DNA of 64,000 nt from Aporrectodea caliginosa (GCA_020284085.1 JACEVL010000098.1:1059967-1123966); one strand, 5' to 3'. Positions 10,547 to 21,244 are shown, counted from the first letter of the stretch. The notes: a model not told the origin generated them from the letters alone. Program-made: numbers and translations.

Positions 10547-11176
10547 AGGTGATTGAGAATGTAACAGAATTTGTGTACTTAGGTAGTCTGTTAACATGGA
10601 ATAATGATTGTACAAAGGACATAAAGGCAAGAATAGCAAAGGCAAAGGGAGTTATGGCAGGACTAAATTCCATCTGGAATAGTAAGCAAATTAGTTATAA
10701 GACAAAGCTGAATGTCTTGAAAACATGCGTGTTTAGTACAGCTCTTTATGCGTGTGAGGCCTGGACAATTAAAAAGACTGATCATGATAAAATCCTGGCT
10801 TTTGAAATGTACTGCTATAGAATTATATTGCATCTGAATTGGACAATGAAGGTGACAAATAAGGAGGTCCGAAGAAGATTACATATAAACGAAGATCTAA
10901 TACAGTCAGTAATGAGAAGGAAATTGGGTCTGTTTGGACATATATGCAGAATGGACAATAATAGAAAAATAAAAACTGTCATGATGGGTATGATGGATGG
11001 AAGTGGACGAAGAGGAAGACCTAACAGGGAATGGACTGATGACATCAGGGATTGGTGCAAACAAGACCTACACAGTTTGAGTGTATTGGCGCAAGACAGA
11101 GGATTATGGAAACAGATGACGAAATTTGCATTGGACACCTACGGGCTTTCGGCCCATGGATCCTGATGATGATGAT
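10547..11176 (+). mobile_element. 5'-truncated RTE-like LINE insertion with TSD
   Basis: A 630-bp insertion lies between two copies of TGACGTCTTG (10537-10546 and 11176-11185; one T can belong to either tail or duplication). It ends in a GAT-triplet tail at 11162-11176. The flanks rejoin to give a normal T-module sequence, with TCGTTGTAAATTTCAAGCAG following the duplication, so the insertion boundaries are clear. Confidence 0.85.
10549..11166 (+). pseudogene. C-terminal part of a non-LTR reverse transcriptase
   Basis: An open frame of 205 codons, with no stop, fills the truncated LINE. It has the FVYLGSLLT motif (residues 8-16), TALYACEAWTI near residue 65, a long basic helical region with RRKLGLFGHICRMD (about residues 123-136), GRRGRPNREWTDDIRDW, and QDRGLWKQM near the end. 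This is the conserved tail that follows the RT domain in RTE-like and related endonuclease-RT proteins. The endonuclease and catalytic RT motifs are missing, so it cannot be autonomous. The apparent start Met is simply the first ATG in the truncated body. The exact clade is uncertain. Confidence 0.85.
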
Positions 11177-11185
11177 GACGTCTTG

Positions 11186-11295
11186 TCGTTGTAAATTTCA
11201 AGCAGGCACAAGATGTCGCTAAGCGCAGTACCAGTACGTTAAATGACCAATATTAAACACCTTTAAACGGCTGTATTTAGCATATACATTTTGAT
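11186..11295 (+). repeat. T module end
   Basis: Continues the host sequence interrupted by the LINE: TTTCAAGCAGGCACAAGATG, then GCGCAGTACCAGTACG and box 1 at about 11258. Confidence 0.6.
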
Positions 11296-11329
11296 TTGTG
11301 GATGCTTGTAAGAAGTCCGCTACTGATCG

Positions 11330-11530
11330 CACTCTGTTAGTGCCAGTCCCAAGCCTGGATAAAGGAGGAGGGCGACGCTAATGGTCTCTGTTACCACACA
11401 GCTAGTCGTTAAACTGAAACTACTTACTTGCATGCTTGTAAAACTCCGCCAGTGTACAGTTCGCATTCTGACAGTACCAGTCCCAAGCCTGAATAAAGGA
11501 TGATGGAGACACTAATCGTCTCAGCTCGTT
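11330..11530 (+). repeat. Two tandem copies of the CCAGTCCCAAGCCTGG repeat
   Basis: Copies at 11339-11415 and about 11445-11530. The first ends in AGTCGTTAAACTGAAACTAC. The second is preceded by CTCCGCCAGTGTACAG, matching the upstream part of the copies at 58885 and 59010. Confidence 0.8.
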
Positions 11531-11639
11531 TTTAAAGAGAAAGGCTCTGGCTTCCTGAGTAGGTGCGGGAGAACTGCTCCAGGCATGTGGTTCATCGACC
11601 AGAAAGGTCCAATCACTCGTTTTAATTTTATACGGATAG

Positions 11640-11750
11640 CCTGATGTTGCGTCGATGGCCGTGTGGTGTCGCAATACACCGCGATGATACGAAAGACATT
11701 CTGCTCTGCTTTGACACCTTTAAATCGCATGTTTCTTGCGCTATATATTA
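11640..11750 (+). repeat. P module, partial
   Basis: Contains GTCGATGGCCGTG, TACGAAAGACATTCTGCTCT, box 1 at about 11707 and GCGCTATATAT. Confidence 0.6.
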
Positions 11751-11759
11751 CTTGGTTTT

Positions 11760-12229
11760 CCTTAGGTTGTTAATAGTGAAACAGCGAAGAGACTGCATTC
11801 TTGTTTTCATATGAACATTTTAAAAAGTATTCTGAAATAAATCTTAACATTTGTTGCGTTTGGAATTTGTCGAAAGATATCATTCAATTTTCTCCTCGTT
11901 CCCTTTGGTAGCTGAGTCACCGCTGAATCTGGCGTGTCCTTGCTGTCACACCGATTCGAAGATTTCTCGAATTTCTAACATAACATCAGTCGCCTATTTT
12001 AAATTTCTTCTCTCAAATAAAATGTAATGGGACGGCATGGGAGTAGTCTCATCCAACTATTTCAATATTTAGACAGACAGACAGAATGGACAGTATTACG
12101 AGTGAGTGTAATACAGCGCAGATAGATAAATTTACATCCCTTATACTGTCTTCCTTTACCGTATGTTGCTGGCATAACTATAAGGATAGATTCAGATGTA
12201 GACTTTCGTCTGCTTTTTTGCTGATATAT
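11760..12229. other. No gene; unassigned AT-rich spacer
   Basis: I see no convincing module, RNA gene or coding segment apart from a short CAGA run near 12070. Confidence 0.45.
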
Positions 12230-12505
12230 ACAATACAAATGAGCGAAATAAACCTTTTCTAAATAAAGCAATGAAGTTAACAAAAGAGAGTAATTTTTGA
12301 ATGAAGGCGATGCGGACGTTTATTTAAAAAATCACGATAATACTTTTTTTTTAAAACACCTTTAAAACACCTTTAAAATGCATTTACTCGACACTATATG
12401 AACTCTGGTTCGATTAAAAGTTTAGTCGCTATTGGGCAGATCTTCCATGAACACTAAAAACTTTTAGTTGTACGCGTCAACGGTCTTTGTTGCCAGGAGC
12501 CTCTC
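12230..12505 (+). repeat. R' module with duplicated box 1
   Basis: CTAAATAAAGCAATGAAG is followed by two adjacent copies of ACACCTTTAAAA (about 12355 and 12367), CGACACTATATGA and box 2 near 12474. The doubled box 1 looks like a local slip. Confidence 0.65.
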
Positions 12506-12533
12506 TTTACTAACCATGTTACCGCGGCACCGA

Positions 12534-12660
12534 ATGGTTAAATTCTTTGGATTAATTTTTGATTCTAGACTGACCTTGAAAGAATTATTTTTCAAAAACT
12601 TAGAAAATCAAATCAAATGCAACATAAATTTGTTAAGAAGTCTCACAAGTAAAACTGAAA
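12534..12660 (+). pseudogene. Jockey-like LINE RT fragment
   Basis: The + frame encodes VKFFGLIFDSRLTLKE and continues to KCNINLLRSL. This matches the segment just after the RT domain of jockey-type LINEs, where VKFLGL-FD-L-W is followed by a basic helix. Only about 40 codons are recognisable, with no flanking RT motifs. It is a relic, and the short length limits confidence. Confidence 0.45.
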
Positions 12661-12839
12661 CTCGAAGACATGACATTGTATACGTTGGATGCACCTTGAA
12701 ACAAGAAAGACAGGTGAACTGAAGAGAGAAAGAGTAAACTTTTTTAGCCTGGGATTGGGTAGCAGTCACGCAGCATTCTCCAAAAGCAGCTTTGAAAGTG
12801 AATTATACGAAAATAGTAGAAAACTTATAATTGTATATA

Positions 12840-13080
12840 TATTTTTTAGAGACAAACATTTTAATGTCATGATATTTAAATGTGAACTGTGTAAGGGGGT
12901 CATGAGAGTTCCCAAACTCCGATAAATTATGAGAAGAAATGTTTTCAGCACATCAAAATGAAATGTAAACAAGGTAGAAAGAACACAACTTTTCAGGGCT
13001 ATCAAACAATAAACGCATAAAAAATGAACCATAGCCAAACGCTGGCGTTTCACTGTACACACCTTTAAGTAAGAAATATA
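12840..13080 (+). repeat. N module
   Basis: Contains AGACAAACATTTTAATGTCA, then a GTGTAAGGGG-type segment, CAGGGCTATCAAACA, GCGTTTCACTGTACACACC and a box 1 end. Homologous copies: 36430-36790, 47003-47190, 55885-56275 and 61311-61400. Confidence 0.65.
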
Positions 13081-13279
13081 TTAAAAAGTGACATCGATAA
13101 GGAGAGGTCGACATCAACGGCCCTTGTAATCATTAGATGTCCTGAAAAAGATACGCAAGAACATTATATTCAAACCCTCAATTAGACACCTCTAAAATAC
13201 TTCCACAAAATGATATAAGTTCCCAGAAGGCTCATTTTACACAGATTTTCAACGGATATCACGGTATTAATTTATGATC

Positions 13280-13460
13280 GATATCAATGGGATTGGCTGT
13301 CATAAGATGAAGTAAAAATATGAACAGAAGAAAACTATAATAGATTGACCGAAAGATTTAACTAACCACTGCGATAATAGGATCAACAGTCTGCTCTGAT
13401 TTTACACCTTTACACGGCGTGTTTCTGACGCTATAATATACATAGGCCTACACATAATTG
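13280..13460 (+). repeat. P module
   Basis: GATTGACCGAAAGATTTAAC, GCGATAATAGGA, box 1 at about 13403 and TGACGCTATAATATAC. Confidence 0.65.
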
Positions 13461-13474
13461 ACTGTCCAATTTAA

Positions 13475-13575
13475 GCTCTAGTGTCAGGCAGCGCCAGTCC
13501 CAAGCCTGGATGAAGGACGATGGCGACGATAATGATCTTTGTAATCACAAGGTGTCGTTAAACTGAAACAACTCC
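13475..13575 (+). repeat. CCAGTCCCAAGCCTGG repeat
   Basis: Has GCCAGTCCCAAGCCTGGATG and terminates in GTCGTTAAACTGAAAC. It is followed directly by the A/T tail of an inverted SINE-A. Confidence 0.75.
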
Positions 13576-13593
13576 TAGTAAGTTACACGGTTC

Positions 13594-13594
<1 letters not shown>

Positions 13595-13685
<91 letters not shown>

Positions 13686-13890
13686 CATTTTCTTTATTAA
13701 TTCAAACCGACAAACGCAGTGTGATTACAGTGTACAGTTATGCAATTGAAATCTTAACTACTAACAGAACAGACAGCCTGCAATACAACGGCGCTAATAG
13801 CAGCCTACAAAGCATGTCCGCCCAACGGGGGTTCGAACTCGGTACCTCTTGCTCTCTGTGCCAGATGTTATCCAATGCGCTACCGATGGA
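13595..13890 (-). mobile_element. SINE-A copy (tRNA-derived), AAT-rich tail
   Basis: Read on the - strand: a tRNA-like head with box A in GCGCATTGGATAAC and box B in GTTCGAACCC. It is followed by GCTGCTATTAGCGCC, CAGGCTGTCTGTTCTG and a 3' end with GCGTTTGT. The tail appears on the + strand as about 30 AAT triplets (13595-13684). There is no CCA or anticodon-stem integrity to suggest a working tRNA. Confidence 0.85.
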
Positions 13891-13904
13891 GACTGTTCGG
13901 TGTT

Positions 13905-14130
13905 GTAAGGTCAACGTCAACAATTTGAAAATGATGTTCGTTCTAAGTATGATCATAAAAAATGATCTTGATGTCACTAATAGTATTTACTACTCATAAG
14001 AATGATCAAAAGAATGTGCATGAGAATGTGTATGAGAATGATCTTGAGAATGATCATAAGAATGATGTTGACGTAACTCACTAAAATGATCGCAAAAATT
14101 GGGTTAGGTAAGATTGACATCACAATCTGG
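13905..14130 (+). repeat. X module with 12-bp GAGAATGATCAT-type repeats
   Basis: Contains CGGTGTTGTAAGGTCAACG and AATGATGTTCGTTCTAAG, followed by degenerate repeats of the type GAATGATCAAAA, GAATGTGCATGA, GAATGATCTTGA. Copies also lie at 24290-24520, 26270-26495, 27495-27715 and 30735-30930. Each is followed by a P module. Confidence 0.7.
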
Positions 14131-14300
14131 CAGCCGCAAGATGTCGTAAAAATGTATACAGTAGAAAAAAATATAAATTGATGGAAAGATCTCACTAACA
14201 CTGCGAAAATACTAAAAAATAAATCTCTACTTAGACACCTTTATATGAAGTATGTAGGATGTCACATATACCTAGATAAAGGACTGTCCAATGGCTACTT
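14110..14300 (+). repeat. P module
   Basis: GGCAGCCGCAAGATGTCGTA, GATCTCACTAACACTGCGAA and a diverged box 1 (GACACCTTTATATG). Confidence 0.6.
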
Positions 14301-14945
14301 TTGGCGAGTACAGACTATGTTCAAAGAAAATGTATGAATCAAAACTAGAAACAAACAATAATAATAAAGAAAAAACGAAATAAAATAATATAATAAAAAA
14401 CCAAGTTAAAAGAAAGGTTTAATTTCACCAAATAGAACCAACCTCGAACACATTACGTTTCGGCTTTGAACTAACCCGAACGATCCTGACACTCCGTGAC
14501 AGAGAAAATCTGGAGAGAGAAAAATGATCGGAAAAACCGCGGGACAGAAAACTTTACGGGAGCCAAAAAATATGCAGGTGTTGTCTGTCACACCACAGAA
14601 CAAGGGCACTCCCTGGAGAATTTTTCGATCGCTATTTCCTACCACGTCTTTAAAGGCATTGTTACGCCAACCTCTCCGGTAGCCTCGAGTTGCCGTTAAA
14701 CTCTCGATACTACTTGGTATATTTTCAGTGTCTTTCTAATTTCTTTCTTGTAAGGTAAACTGAAGCGTATACTAACCAGAGACTGGAAAATATGACTCTC
14801 TGACATGTGTGGCAGTTTTGAGAAATTGATTGTACCCTTCGATGATCCAGCATAGCGTGTCTCTCTCGCATAGTCCTGTATGTGTGAGAATTATGGAGAT
14901 TGGATGCATTGGTTTCCCAGTCACTTTTAAAACACTCTTGTCGAG
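14300..14945 (+). repeat. Q module
   Basis: CCAAATAGAACCAACCTCG, CTCCGTGACAGAGAAAATC, TTTACGGGAGCC, CTTTAAAGGCATTGTTACGC, CAACCTCTCCGGTAGCC and GAGACTGGAAAATATGA follow in the same order as in the other Q copies. Confidence 0.65.
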
Positions 14946-14989
14946 GATCCAGTGTAGAATGTCCCTCGTATAGTCCGATATATGTGAGA

Positions 14990-15250
14990 ATTATAGAGAC
15001 TGGCGAACGGAGCTCAATGGGGAAAGCAGCTGACGGATTCTGAAAATCGACATCCCAACAAGAATGGAATTACAGTAGTCGAGGGACCGGTTGTGTAAGG
15101 TCTGTGCAGGGTGAACGACAAACTTGAAACGGATAAAACGCATTTGCGAAGCTGAGTGTCCAAGGAGAGGAAGAAAACCTGCAAGCAGAGAAAGTTCATT
15201 GAAACGCACCACATATATGGAAACCTTACACGAGGAAAATAATTCTTAAT
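14990..15250 (+). repeat. Dispersed repeat F
   Basis: It carries GGAATTACAGTAGTCGAGG and ATAAAACGCATTTGCGAAGC. A close copy at 31490-31693 is interrupted by an L2-like LINE end. Shorter relatives lie at 41755-41830 and 47830-47945. Confidence 0.6.
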
Positions 15251-15510
15251 TGACGTTAACGGTTTTTGATGCCCTATGATGACTACAAACCGTGGAGAGT
15301 TTTTAATCATTCGCTATTTCTTACCACCTATTTAACACTTCAACGACGCGCTGCATTGCTTCCCGTGATATTTAAATCCACGCTCGTCGTTGAAGTATTG
15401 TCCTGTCTTCAGCCATCCTCGAAACGAGAGTTGGCCGCGTCATGCTCAATATTTGGTTAAAGTATTAAACACCTTTAAAACGCATTTGATCGACGTTATA
15501 TTAACGTTGT
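15245..15510 (+). repeat. R module variant
   Basis: Q-type box 2 at about 15246, AACGACGCGCTGCATTG, then box 1 at about 15468 with TCGACGTTATATTAACG. Confidence 0.55.
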
Positions 15511-15571
15511 TCCGCTCAAAAGGCAGTAATTGGTTCAGTCCTGTTAAATAAAGTAATCCTGTAATCATGCA

Positions 15572-15675
15572 ACAGCTCTATATATAGAGCTGTAATATGC
15601 CAAATAATAGTCTTCGTCGGCGGCAACGGCCTACGTTGTCGTAAGCTGCCGTTAAACTGTGGATCCAATCCAATC
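15572..15675 (+). repeat. 22-bp perfect palindrome plus W module
   Basis: 15572-15593 is a perfect palindrome with half-site ACAGCTCTATA. It sits at the start of a W copy that continues CTGTAATATGCC and ends GCCGTTAAACTGTGGATCC. Confidence 0.7.
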
Positions 15676-15984
15676 ATGCAACAGCTGCTTGAAGTAATCA
15701 TTTCTTACTGCATACTTGATAGTTTCGTGCAAGACATTTGTGCAATGGTAATGCTATTAATTTTAATGTCGAGGTTAGAAATCAAGTAGAAAGTAGTAGA
15801 AGTAGACATTAATTTAAGACGAGGTCGGAATGATGTAAGGCTTGTTTTATTTATCAAAGTTCAAAGAAAGTCTGTAAGCTCTAAACAAAGCTCATGTTAG
15901 ATAATCTATCTATGTAACATAATCTATCTATTCATCTGACAGAAGTACATTACTTTCATCAGCAAATATTCGTGAGTCCATAGC

Positions 15985-16420
15985 CTAGTCGATAAACACT
16001 GCGATATCGCGAAAAAATCTGCTCTGTTTTGACACCTTTAAATCGCGTGTTTCTGAAGTTATATATAATTTGGTTTCCTTCAGTCGTTAATCAAGCCTCA
16101 TCAAACAAAGAGTCTTAACGGCCACAGAAATGAACCGTTGACGGTCAAGTTATAGAATTCTATACAATTACAGCCTAAGCTTCACTTTTAAATGTGAAGA
16201 AATTGATTTGAAATTAAGATGATCAAATAGACGTCGACGCCTTATCGATAATTTCTGTCACTGAGCTACTACCACCATCGAATAAGAAGCCTCTGAAATA
16301 AGTGCACGCAAAAACAATATGACGACCTGAAACGAATGATATGCAGTCAAGACAATGAACTGATACAGAATTAGTTTTTAAGATCTGAACGGCCATGACA
16401 GCCATAAGATGTCGTTAAAC
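15985..16420 (+). repeat. P module and flanking repeat
   Basis: P core at 15985-16090 (TCTGCTCTGTTTTGACACC and a TATATATAAT end), then ACGGCCACAGAAATGAACCG (near 16119), which is shared with 39549 and 42583, and a W/box 2 end at 16387-16416. Confidence 0.5.
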
Positions 16421-16529
16421 ATTGAATTATATTTGATTAGAACCTCGGCTACTGCACATTTGAATGCGCTCCTTTTAAGAAATAGAATCAACATATAGTA
16501 TGCAAACAAAATCGTAACTGAGCCTCTGT

Positions 16530-16620
16530 TCTTCGGCGTGCCAGTCTCAAGACTAGAAAAAGGAGGAGGATGACGATAATCATCCATTTTTGACACAGGG
16601 TCGTTAAACAACAATTCACC
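16530..16620 (+). repeat. CCAGTCCCAAGCCTGG repeat, diverged
   Basis: GTGCCAGTCTCAAGACTAG, AAAGGAGGAGGATGACGAT and the GGTCGTTAAAC end. Confidence 0.65.
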
Positions 16621-16995
16621 AAACAGTCGTTAATCCGATGAGTTAAACTTCTAAAAGATGCTGATATACAGTTCGACCACTCGAAAAAAGAGAAAAATAT
16701 GTCAAATAAAAACAGGAAAAAACAATTAAAATAAAGAAGAAACGAAATATAAAAGATTTCAAATGCAAAAAACCGGAAGGAAGAAGTTTTATTTCACCAA
16801 CAAAGTGACGCTGTTAACAGAGAAACACCGACCACAGCGACAAATTACGTTTTGATGTTGAACTATCCGCAACATTTTAGTACAACACATCACACAAAAG
16901 AAACCTTTACAATAGGAGCAATCTTCAATTATTGTTGTTAACGATCTTATGACGACGGAAAACCTGGAGATTTTAATTAAATGGATATTTCCTAA

Positions 16996-17235
16996 CACTT
17001 GTGGTTGGCGTGCTGGACTATCACCCGAGAGGTTGGGGGTTCAATTCCCCGCCAGGGCAGAAATTATTTCGGGATTACAGCTCCCCGTGCAGCACTAACC
17101 AACTCACCCAAAATGAGTAAACTGACCGCTCACCGTCGGTAGGAAGATTAGACGGCGAGGGAGAGGACTGGCCATCTACTGTTTAACGACATCTTGCGGC
17201 TGCCAGGGCCGTTGACGTTGACCTCACATTACCTA
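16996..17235 (+). mobile_element. Possible tRNA-derived SINE-C
   Basis: TGGCGTGCTGGACTATC fits a box A and GGTTCAATTCC fits a box B, about 32 bp apart. The body has CCAACTCACCCAAAATGAG, CACCGTCGGTAGGAAG and GCGAGGGAGAGGACT, and the end carries an inverted box 2. A second copy lies at about 39985-40215. The family assignment is my inference from the tRNA-like boxes and the second copy. Confidence 0.55.
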
Positions 17236-17380
17236 TTAATTCAGAACCGTTTAATTTGTGGCCGAAGCTGCTTCTCACAAAATTTATATAGAAAAAAGGT
17301 TACCTTTAAAAAGGTGTTTAGAGGACAGCTCCAACTTAACGATTGCGCTTCTACTGGAACAAATTATAGTTCGAAGGCAA

Positions 17381-17490
17381 TCTCTAAAAAGTTATTTATG
17401 GAATGCACTACCATGTGGTTGAAGTCTAACCAAGAATTTAAAGATCAATTCGCTTTTAGACCAACTTGGTCCACCACGGCGGCCTTACCT
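17381..17490 (+). pseudogene. LINE RT fragment (DQFAFRPT motif)
   Basis: The frame reads FKDQFAFRPTWSTTAAL. This fits the RT-domain motif DQFAFRPTGSTTAAL of non-LTR elements, in which polar DQFAFRP precedes the catalytic YLDF block. About 35 codons are recognisable and the frame then departs. The LINE family may be the one whose 3' end is at 56728-57405, but no overlap exists to prove this. Confidence 0.45.
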
Positions 17491-17519
17491 CCATTCGGTG
17501 GCATATCTATGAGAATAGA

Positions 17520-17820
17520 GTGAGGTGTACATTTTCCTATCATGCTCATTCACTCATAGACGCACACAACTGAACGCAGGGAACCTTTACTAAATAAAGC
17601 AAGGAATTTAAAAAATAGTTATTTTTTAATGAAGGCTATGCCCAAGTTTACCCTAAAACACCACGAATAATAATCGCAGTTTTTAGACACCTTTAAAACG
17701 TATATACTCAACGTTATATGAACGCTGCTCCATCAAGTATTGTAGTTTGACTACAACTTGAAACTCATTTAGCGAGTCGACGTCAAAGACCGTTGTTGCC
17801 GGAAGCCTATTAAACTAAAA
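17520..17820 (+). repeat. R' module
   Basis: ACTCATAGACGCACACAACTG, TTTACTAAATAAAGCAAGG, box 1 at about 17688, CAACGTTATATGAACGCTG and box 2 near 17778. Confidence 0.65.
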
Positions 17821-17852
17821 CAAAATTTAATTTAATATTCTGTCCAAAAACA

Positions 17853-17955
17853 AATTCATTCATTCAATCATTCATTCATTCATTCATTCAGAGGACTTAT
17901 ATAGCGCCCCTCCGAGATAACCTACACAGAGGCGCTCCCAGCCCAACTCCGGTGA
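17853..17955 (-). mobile_element. L2-like LINE 3' end
   Basis: A run of CATT tetramers is followed by ATATAGCGCC and CAGAGGCGCTCCCAGCCC. On the - strand this reads as a LINE 3' end with the AGCGCC...GGCGCT stem and a GAAT-type tail, as at 31905-31970. Confidence 0.7.
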
Positions 17956-18099
17956 TAGAAAACCTTTTTAAAATGAAAAAGTACCGATTATCTCTACTGA
18001 GAAGCAAATAATTATTTAACTTCTTTAAACTTCAAGAAGTGTTGGAATAAACTAAGAATTAGCTAGCAGCATCATCACCTCATTCATCGCTATCTTAAA

Positions 18100-18225
18100 G
18101 GACATTTATACACCTTTAAATGGTGTCGCTTGAACGCTAAGTTTCTCTTTTTCATTGTATGTTATACGTTGTGAATTGTCGTCATCGGTCATTGATGTCA
18201 TAAGACGACGTTAAACCTTGGGATA
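18100..18225 (+). repeat. V module end
   Basis: Box 1 at about 18112, then a TTGTGAATTGTCGTCATCGG box 2 variant ending GACGACGTTAAACC. Confidence 0.6.
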
Positions 18226-18559
18226 ATAATATTATTAATAATAATAATTTTCAATGTCTCATTGAAGAGAGCTGTAATATGCCAAAATAATTTCTGTCGA
18301 CGGCAGCAGCCTTTCTTGCCATAAGCTGTCGTTAAACTCTGGATTCAATTACAAGTATTTGTCCCCACAGCCTCGAAAGAAATACAAAATGTTTATTGCA
18401 TATACATTTTTTTAAAGAAGTATAAAACTAGTACTGCTAAACTAGGTCATTAAAACTTACAGCACTAAATCTGTAGTATTTATACATCATCATCATGCAG
18501 TATAATTGTAGTAGTAGGCCGAGTATAGGGCTAAAATAAGAGAAAAATAGAGGTCGTGC

Positions 18560-18605
18560 GGGCCGCCAATGAACAGCCCGCGGACTGCGAGTTTCCAACC
18601 CCTGG
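18560..18605 (-). mobile_element. Possible hAT terminus relic
   Basis: On the - strand the sequence begins CAGGGGTTGGAAACTCGC and continues GGGCTGTT, which resembles hAT ends (CAGNGGTTNNNAA). No matching second end or 8-bp duplication was found. Confidence 0.3.
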
Positions 18606-18629
18606 GTAAACACATGATATAAAGCAAAA

Positions 18630-19310
18630 AAGATAAAGCCGAATTAGCCAATGTTTCGAAAATGCAAAAATTATAACCGGATGGAAAGTTTAAAAAAGGT
18701 GTCCAGCCGTGTAAAGATCAACAATTCTCGTTCAATGGCGTAAATTTCCAACTGACATGGAAAACATTTCGCATCACCCTATCCTTTGTTTTTGACCTCC
18801 ACTGGGACATTTACCTCCGCCCAAATTCCCTGACGGGCCGTACACCCCGATTACACTTCACGAAAGGCCATTGATCCGGTCTAGGCGCGCATGCGCAGTG
18901 GCCTATTTTCGTGGTTAATTGAGGAAAGTAAGTAAGTAAGTAAGAATATTCTTTATTTGACTACCAGCAAACGCACAGTAGCTTACAGCATTGTGTGAGT
19001 TTGGCTAGCGGAGCAGTGATAGCAGATAGACATATAAGAAGAGACAGACACAGACAGACACAAACAGACAGCCTTAGACTGAACATCGATCATTTGCTGG
19101 AGATAGATTGGTAGTAAAATGATTTACTAAGCGACTGACGATTCATGTATTACCATTCCATCAATCACTTAGCACATAGACAAACAGACAGACATAGACA
19201 GACAGGCAGGCACACACACAGAGATAGAAAGAAAGAGAGAGCTCTGCAATTAATCTACATGTATAAGTCATCCTCATTGAAGGCCAAGACAAGATGACCA
19301 CCATCCAAGA
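18630..19310. repeat. Dispersed repeat D, copy 2
   Basis: Matches 4490-5420 in order, including ATTATAACCGGATGGAAAG, AAAAAGGTGTCCAGCC, the GACA-rich tract (about 19020-19240) and CATCAATCACTTAGCACA. It is interrupted at 18925-18990 by a LINE tail. Confidence 0.75.
18925..18990 (-). mobile_element. LINE 3' end with GTAA/TTAC tail
   Basis: AAGTAAGTAAGTAAG, then AATATTCTTTATTTGAC and AGCAAACGCAC. On the - strand this is the GTGCGTTTGC...AATAAAGAA(TA)-(TTAC)n end also seen at 57350-57405. Confidence 0.7.
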
Positions 19311-19312
19311 AG

Positions 19313-19760
19313 ATTGCATTGTATTATATTCAGACATTTATAAAGCGCCTATATAGGGAGAGTTACTGTTCAGAGGCGCTCCCAGTGCGCAAGGCCACAA
19401 GAGAAGAAATAGGTTTTGAGAAAAGTAAAGGTGGAATAGAGGTTGCCAGCTACAATTTGAGAGCATGTAGACGGAGACAGCGCATTCCAAAGAGAGGGAC
19501 CGATTGAGGTAAAGGACCGGGACTGAGCCATAGCCGTCCTAGTATGAGGAACTAGAAGATCAATTCTGTTTGAAACGCTGAGTGGACGATGCGAGGAGGC
19601 TGAAAGAGGCCGGAGTAATACATCAGCTAGATATTTCGGGGTAAGACCCCTTTGTGCCTTGAAGACCAGAATGAGGATTTTGAATTTAATGCGTGCAGAG
19701 AGAGGAAGTCAGCGTAGCTGTTCAAACATGAAGATTGAAATGTGACAGTTGCGAGGTAGG
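19313..19760 (-). mobile_element. LINE 3' region relic
   Basis: Starts with ATTTATAAAGCGCC and CAGAGGCGCTCCCAG (LINE 3' stem-loop on the - strand). It continues through GCGCATTCCAAAGAGAGGG, CCTTGAAGACCAGAATGAGG and TGAATTTAATGCGTGC, which reads on the - strand like a decayed RT C-terminus/3' UTR. Related 3' regions are at 25789-25975 and 50521-50715. Confidence 0.55.
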
Positions 19761-20115
19761 CGTCCTATTAATTATTCTCATAATACTTGCACCTAACTAA
19801 TCATGGGAATCATTTACTAAATAAAAAAAGGGAAGGAAAAAATTTAAAGTAATTGTTTAAAACGAAGAGATGTCGACGTAAACCATAAAATACCACGAAA
19901 ATGCTGAGCATTTTTAAACACCTTTAAAACATATTTACGTGACGTTATAATAATGTCTGTTTAGTTCAATTTACCAGTGGTTGTTCTTTCTTTAAGCAGG
20001 TTGTACAAAAATTCTGTCGTATCGACGTCAACTCCATCAGGAGTCATGAAACTGTTTGAGTAATATCCATCGTTTGATAAGCATGTAATTAAAATGTTAG
20101 GCTAATTAATTTGTA

Positions 20116-20275
20116 TAAGTAAGTAAGTATTTAGTATATCCGTTATTGAGAAGCACTAGCAAACGCACAGCACTGTACATGTCAAGATTAATACATTCCA
20201 ACAAATAAATAAAAATGTATATATACAACCAAAGAATTGAATTAGAAGCTTTATTGTACATCAGGGAACATAGAG
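20116..20275 (-). mobile_element. LINE 3' end with GTAA/TTAC tail
   Basis: AAGTAAGTAAGTATTTAG, TTATTGAGAAGCACTAGC and AAACGCACAGCACTGTACATG match 46037-46150 in the same orientation. It interrupts an R3 module after TTTGTATA. Confidence 0.65.
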
Positions 20276-20799
20276 GAAGAAGAGCTAGGTATAATTCTCT
20301 AAATAAAGTGTATCAGCGGCCGAATGAATAAATAAAGTTATCCTGTAATGATGTCCGATATATTTCGATCAAGCAGTTGTTTTCCTGCATACTTTGCTAA
20401 TTTCGCACAGGACACTTGCGCAATGTTAATGTTATCAATGCAAATGTTAAAGTTACAATTAGAGATTAATTTACTAAGAGATTAGAATTATGTAAGTCCT
20501 TTCGAGTTCAAAAGTCTTTTAGCTCTCAGTCAAGTCGATAATTACATGTTGTAGTTCGACATTTACTTTATTAACTAACATATCTATCGATCTTTCTGGC
20601 AAAAACTCATTAGTGGCATCAGCAAATGCTATAAACTGAAGCATTGATGAAGTTCAGGTAATTACTTTGCTGATGCATGTAAACGAGACTGATAAGAAAT
20701 TGATAAATTAATATTTAATAAATGTCACCAACTTGCACAGTTTTAAACGACAGCATCTATTCAACCTAGCTGTATATTTCAACAGTAATAACAATACAT

Positions 20800-21215
20800 A
20801 AAGTGACTAAATTAGACACCTTTAAAATGGTTGTATACTAAGATATATATATTGATTAATTATTTAGTTTTATCTAGTCGATCAGTACGAAAATGGTTAC
20901 CACTACATCTGCTACATCCAACATGTTGATTTTCCAAGAAGAATGAATATCGCCACCTCAAACAACCTAACAGACACGAAACAAGGAGAAGAACTTAAAA
21001 TTGATGGAAGAAACTCCTATAAAATAAATTGAAATTCAGCCATTATCTTTAAAAATTTAAAAGGCCGCAGTAAACATAAGATGTGGTTAAACCATGCAGT
21101 CATTATAAAACCCTGATTCCATATACTAAAAATCGAGAACTGTGCCAGAATAATTTCTGTCGAGGTCGACGGCTTTTGTTGCCATAAGATGTCGCTAAAA
21201 CATGGATTCATCCAT
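20800..21215 (+). repeat. T end, U and W modules
   Basis: T end with box 1 at 20817 and AGATATATATATTGATTAA, U at 20880-21095 with a box 2 variant, then W at 21135-21215 (ATAATTTCTGTCGAGGTCG, GATGTCGCTAAAACATGGA). Confidence 0.6.
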
Positions 21216-21244
21216 CCATTAACACGGTCTTTTTTGAATAATGG

